Shown: positions 61,606 through 64,000 of the stretch, piece by piece
Layout of the letters: each line of letters starts with the position of its first letter
Numbering within the stretch: the stretch's first letter is position 1
DNA from: an uncultured Bacilli bacterium
Lineage (GTDB): Bacteria; Bacillota_I; Bacilli_A; RFN20; CAG-631
Assembly: GCA_934201705.1 (NCBI GenBank)
Contig: CAKPXF010000008.1
Coordinates: forward strand, 1 to 64,000
Direction of reading: 5' to 3'
DNA length: 64,000 nucleotides
Position numbers and translations under genes: made by a program
The notes under the pieces: model-generated
Told to the model about the DNA's origin: nothing
Seen by the model: the letters and a program-made list of their open reading frames with translations, nothing else
The model's database searches: none

Positions 61606-62401
61606 GGAAAGATTAGATATATTTTTAGTTAAGAATAATTATGTTCCTTCAAGAAGTAAAGCCATTGAGCTTATTAAAAATGGTAATGTTTTAATAAATG
61701 ATAAAGCCATATTAAAGGGCTCATATTTAGTTGATAATGATTCTTCTATCACTATTAAAGAATCACAATTATTAAATTATGTTTCTCGTGGTGGCTTAAA
61801 ATTGCAAAAAGCAATTGACGAATTTAATATTCAACTTAATGGTTTAACGATTATGGACATAGGGGCGTCAACAGGTGGATTTACATCATGTGCCTTAAAT
61901 GAAAACGCTAAAAAGGTGTATGCTATTGATGTTGGAAGTAATCAACTACATGAATCATTAAGAAATAATAGTAAGGTTATAAGTATTGAAAATACTAACT
62001 TTAAAGATATTGTTAAATGCAATATTTCTGATAAAATAGATATGTACGTTTGTGATGTTTCTTTTATATCATTACGAACTATTATTGATGTATTAAAAAA
62101 ATATGATGAAAACTTTTCTTTAATTGCCTTATTTAAGCCACAATTTGAAGTTGGAAAAAATAATTTAAATAAAAATGGTGTTGTAAAAAGTGAAAAAATA
62201 GTTGTTTCTTATATAAATAGTTTTATTAATTATTTATCATTTAATAATATTGGAGTAGTAAATTTCACTTATTCCCCTATCATTGGTCACCATGAAGGAA
62301 ATATTGAATATTTATTTTATTTAAAAAGTAAGGAAAAAAGTAAAGTAATTAACTATAATAGTATTATAGAAGAATCTTTTAAGGTATTGAAGGTGAAATA
62401 A
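61598..62401 (+). CDS. tlyA: TlyA-family rRNA methyltransferase/hemolysin
   Basis: A 267-aa protein. The N-terminal S4 RNA-binding domain reads ERLDIFLVKNNYVPSRSKAI and NGNVLINDK. An FtsJ-like Rossmann domain has MDIGASTGGFTSCALNENA, YAIDVGSNQLHESLR and VCDVSFISLRTII, with LFKPQFEVGK and GHHEGNIEYLFYL near the end. Family members methylate the 2'-OH of rRNA in some bacteria. ATG 61598 has AGGAAG upstream inside dxs. In Bacillus (yqxC) it has the same place between dxs and argR-recN; argR is absent here. Confidence 0.93.
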   Translation: MNKERLDIFLVKNNYVPSRSKAIELIKNGNVLINDKAILKGSYLVDNDSSITIKESQLLNYVSRGGLKLQKAIDEFNIQLNGLTIMDIGASTGGFTSCALNENAKKVYAIDVGSNQLHESLRNNSKVISIENTNFKDIVKCNISDKIDMYVCDVSFISLRTIIDVLKKYDENFSLIALFKPQFEVGKNNLNKNGVVKSEKIVVSYINSFINYLSFNNIGVVNFTYSPIIGHHEGNIEYLFYLKSKEKSKVINYNSIIEESFKVLKVK

Positions 62402-64000
62402 ATGTTAAAACAACTTACTATAAAAAATTTAGCAATAATTGATGATATTACAATAGATTTTTACAATAATTTTAATGTTTTAACTGGAGAAACTGGAGCT
62501 GGTAAATCAATTATTATTGATGCTATTTCATTAGTTTTCGGTGCTAGAGCTAATAGTGATATGATTCAAACAAATAAAGAAAGCGCAATGATATTTGCAA
62601 CTTTAGATGTAAACGAAAAAGTATCTAAATACATATTAGATAATTTTGATATTGATGTCAGTGATGAATTTATTATTAGTAGGGTATTAAATATTAATGG
62701 AAAGAATATTAGTAAGATTAATGGAATAATTGTTCCACTCCACATAATTAATCAAATAAGCAATTTTTTAATTGATATTTCTTCGCAAAATGAGTCTCAA
62801 TATCTTTTCAATAAAAAAAATCATTTAGAAATTCTCGATTCTTATATTAAGGAAATAAGTAATGATTTTAAGGACGAATTTATTGAATCATATAAGGAAT
62901 ATACAAATTTACTTAAAGAATATAATGAATTAATAAATTCTAATAAAAATGACGACATAGATTATTTAAATTTTAAGCTTAATGAATTAAAAGATTTTAA
63001 CTATACAATTGATGATGAGCAAAATATAAATAATGAATATAAAGAATTAACATCTAAAGCTAATAATGCTAATACTTTTAATGAAATAATTGATTTATTA
63101 TACACAAATAATAATAGTGTTATAACACAATTATATAGTGCTTTAAAAATACTTGGGAAGGTTAATTCTAATATAAAGGTAAACGAATATTATGAAAAAT
63201 TCAATTCAATTTATCTTGATTTAGTTGATAGTGTAGAAAGCTTTAATCATGATTTTGACTCTTCCAATATTGATTTTAATAGAATTGATTGCTTATCCGA
63301 TGAAATTACAAAAATAAATCGTTTGAAAAGAAAATATAACACAAATGATTTGCTTTCTTTAAAAAATGAACTAATATCTAAAATTGATTATTTAAACAAT
63401 AAAGAAATTTTACTATCTAAATTACTTAATAAATTAAATGAAGCTAAGGATAAAGCATATGCTTGTGCTTTAAAGCTTTCAAAAATAAGGAAAAAATATG
63501 CTAATGAGCTTTCAAATACTGTAATTAATGAATTAAATGATTTATATTTAAAAGATGCAATTTTTAAAATTAACTTTAATGAAATTGACACATTATCCGC
63601 TAGTGGCATTGATGATGTAGAATTTTATATGAGTGCTAATAAGGGAGTTCCAGCAATGCCGTTAATTAAGGTGGCATCAGGTGGCGAAGCAAGTAGAATT
63701 ATGCTTGGCTTAAAAAGTGCTTTTTGTAAGCTTTCGACAAACGATATAATAATTTTTGACGAAATTGATACAGGAGTTTCGGGTAAGGTTGCATTAGCTA
63801 TTGGCAAAAAAATGGAAAAAATTGCTAAAAATATTCAAGTATTAGCTATTACACATTTACCACAAGTAGCAGCAATTAGTGATCATCACTATTATATTAG
63901 CAAAATTACAAAAAATGGAAAAACATCTACTAATGTAAAAAAATTAAATGCTGATGAAAAGATTAATGAAATTGCTCGTTTGTTATCTGGCGATAATATA
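62402..64000 (+). CDS. recN: DNA repair protein RecN (3' end beyond window)
   Basis: An SMC-like ATPase in double-strand-break repair, open to the window edge with 533 codons visible, probably ~20-30 short of complete. It starts LKQLTIKNLAIIDDITIDF, Walker A is TGETGAGKSIIIDAISLVFG, the middle is coiled coil (~150-400), the signature is ASGGEASRIMLGLK, and Walker B is IIIFDEIDTGVSG followed by ITHLPQVAAISDHHY. It starts directly after the tlyA stop (TAAATG) with GGTGAA upstream. Confidence 0.95.
   Translation, partial: MLKQLTIKNLAIIDDITIDFYNNFNVLTGETGAGKSIIIDAISLVFGARANSDMIQTNKESAMIFATLDVNEKVSKYILDNFDIDVSDEFIISRVLNINGKNISKINGIIVPLHIINQISNFLIDISSQNESQYLFNKKNHLEILDSYIKEISNDFKDEFIESYKEYTNLLKEYNELINSNKNDDIDYLNFKLNELKDFNYTIDDEQNINNEYKELTSKANNANTFNEIIDLLYTNNNSVITQLYSALKILGKVNSNIKVNEYYEKFNSIYLDLVDSVESFNHDFDSSNIDFNRIDCLSDEITKINRLKRKYNTNDLLSLKNELISKIDYLNNKEILLSKLLNKLNEAKDKAYACALKLSKIRKKYANELSNTVINELNDLYLKDAIFKINFNEIDTLSASGIDDVEFYMSANKGVPAMPLIKVASGGEASRIMLGLKSAFCKLSTNDIIIFDEIDTGVSGKVALAIGKKMEKIAKNIQVLAITHLPQVAAISDHHYYISKITKNGKTSTNVKKLNADEKINEIARLLSGDNI

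Noticed and set aside
1..64000. Mycoplasma genetic code (UGA = Trp)
   Set aside because: TGA is used as stop (alaS, xseA and nusB ends) and all conserved Trp positions checked are TGG.

Overview
The window is chromosomal DNA of a very AT-rich, low-GC Gram-positive bacterium of the Bacilli/Erysipelotrichia/Mollicutes-like group. UGA is a stop codon (for example alaS ends in TGA overlapping the next ATG, and Trp is TGG), so this is not a code-4 mycoplasma. Gene order is strongly Bacillus-like: recD2-alaS-ruvX-yrzB, pheST, yqeG-yqeH-yhbY-nadD/yqeK-rsfS, plsY<>parE-parC, nusB-xseAB-dxs-tlyA-recN and ynzC-tkt-yneF. Several usual members (folD, ispA, aroE, argR, most of the dcw cell-wall genes) are missing from these clusters, which suggests genome reduction. 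A pro-sigma-K-like sporulation sigma factor points to a spore-forming ancestry.

Layout. 1-4.7 kb: remnant of a RecD2 helicase, a small membrane protein, and the T-box controlled alaS-ruvX-yrzB-GNAT group. 4.8-6.5 kb: an anchored helical surface protein and an orphan Phd-type antitoxin. 6.7-17.1 kb: an apparent operon for a CUT1-type ABC importer (ATPase, two permeases, two paralogous binding lipoproteins) together with a secreted SNase-domain nuclease lipoprotein and an OB-fold/Ig-like lipoprotein. 17.2-23.4 kb: two RDD membrane proteins, a membrane protein of unknown function, two tandem DHH/NrnA-type phosphoesterases and a 5'-nucleotidase lipoprotein. Together with the ABC operon this reads as a nucleic-acid scavenging region. 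23.4-23.7 kb: a candidate par/Fst-like type I toxin-antitoxin locus. 23.9-29.4 kb: T-box, pheS, pheT, malQ, rpmF. 30.9-41.0 kb: mraZ (with three AAAGTGG boxes), rsmH and an FtsL-like protein, then apt, relA/spoT, hisS, aspS, ynzC, tkt and yneF. 43.1-43.6 kb: decayed IS66 transposase. 43.6-49.7 kb: plsY, parE, parC and sigK. 49.8-53.8 kb: the ribosome-assembly/NAD cluster and mtnN. 53.9-57.9 kb: a giant BspA-type leucine-rich-repeat lipoprotein. 57.9 kb to the end: nusB-xseA-xseB-dxs-tlyA-recN (recN runs off the edge).

The two most striking systems are not ordinary genes. First, two pseudopilin-like genes (29567 and 41187) share a near-identical ~250-bp 5' cassette. It holds a promoter whose spacer contains a G10 or G9 homopolymer, giving 17- or 16-bp spacers, followed by a leader hairpin and the class III signal segment. 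Behind it each gene has an unrelated surface cargo domain. This looks like a phase-variable promoter driving a modular surface-protein family. Second, between the 5'-nucleotidase gene and the pheS T-box there is a 25-codon hydrophobic peptide gene on the minus strand facing a ~62-nt RNA on the plus strand. The two share a bidirectional terminator and 13-nt direct repeats that let the small RNA pair with the toxin mRNA leader, which is the architecture of the par/Fst type I toxin-antitoxin family.

All functional calls come from reading motifs and gene context; no database search was possible.
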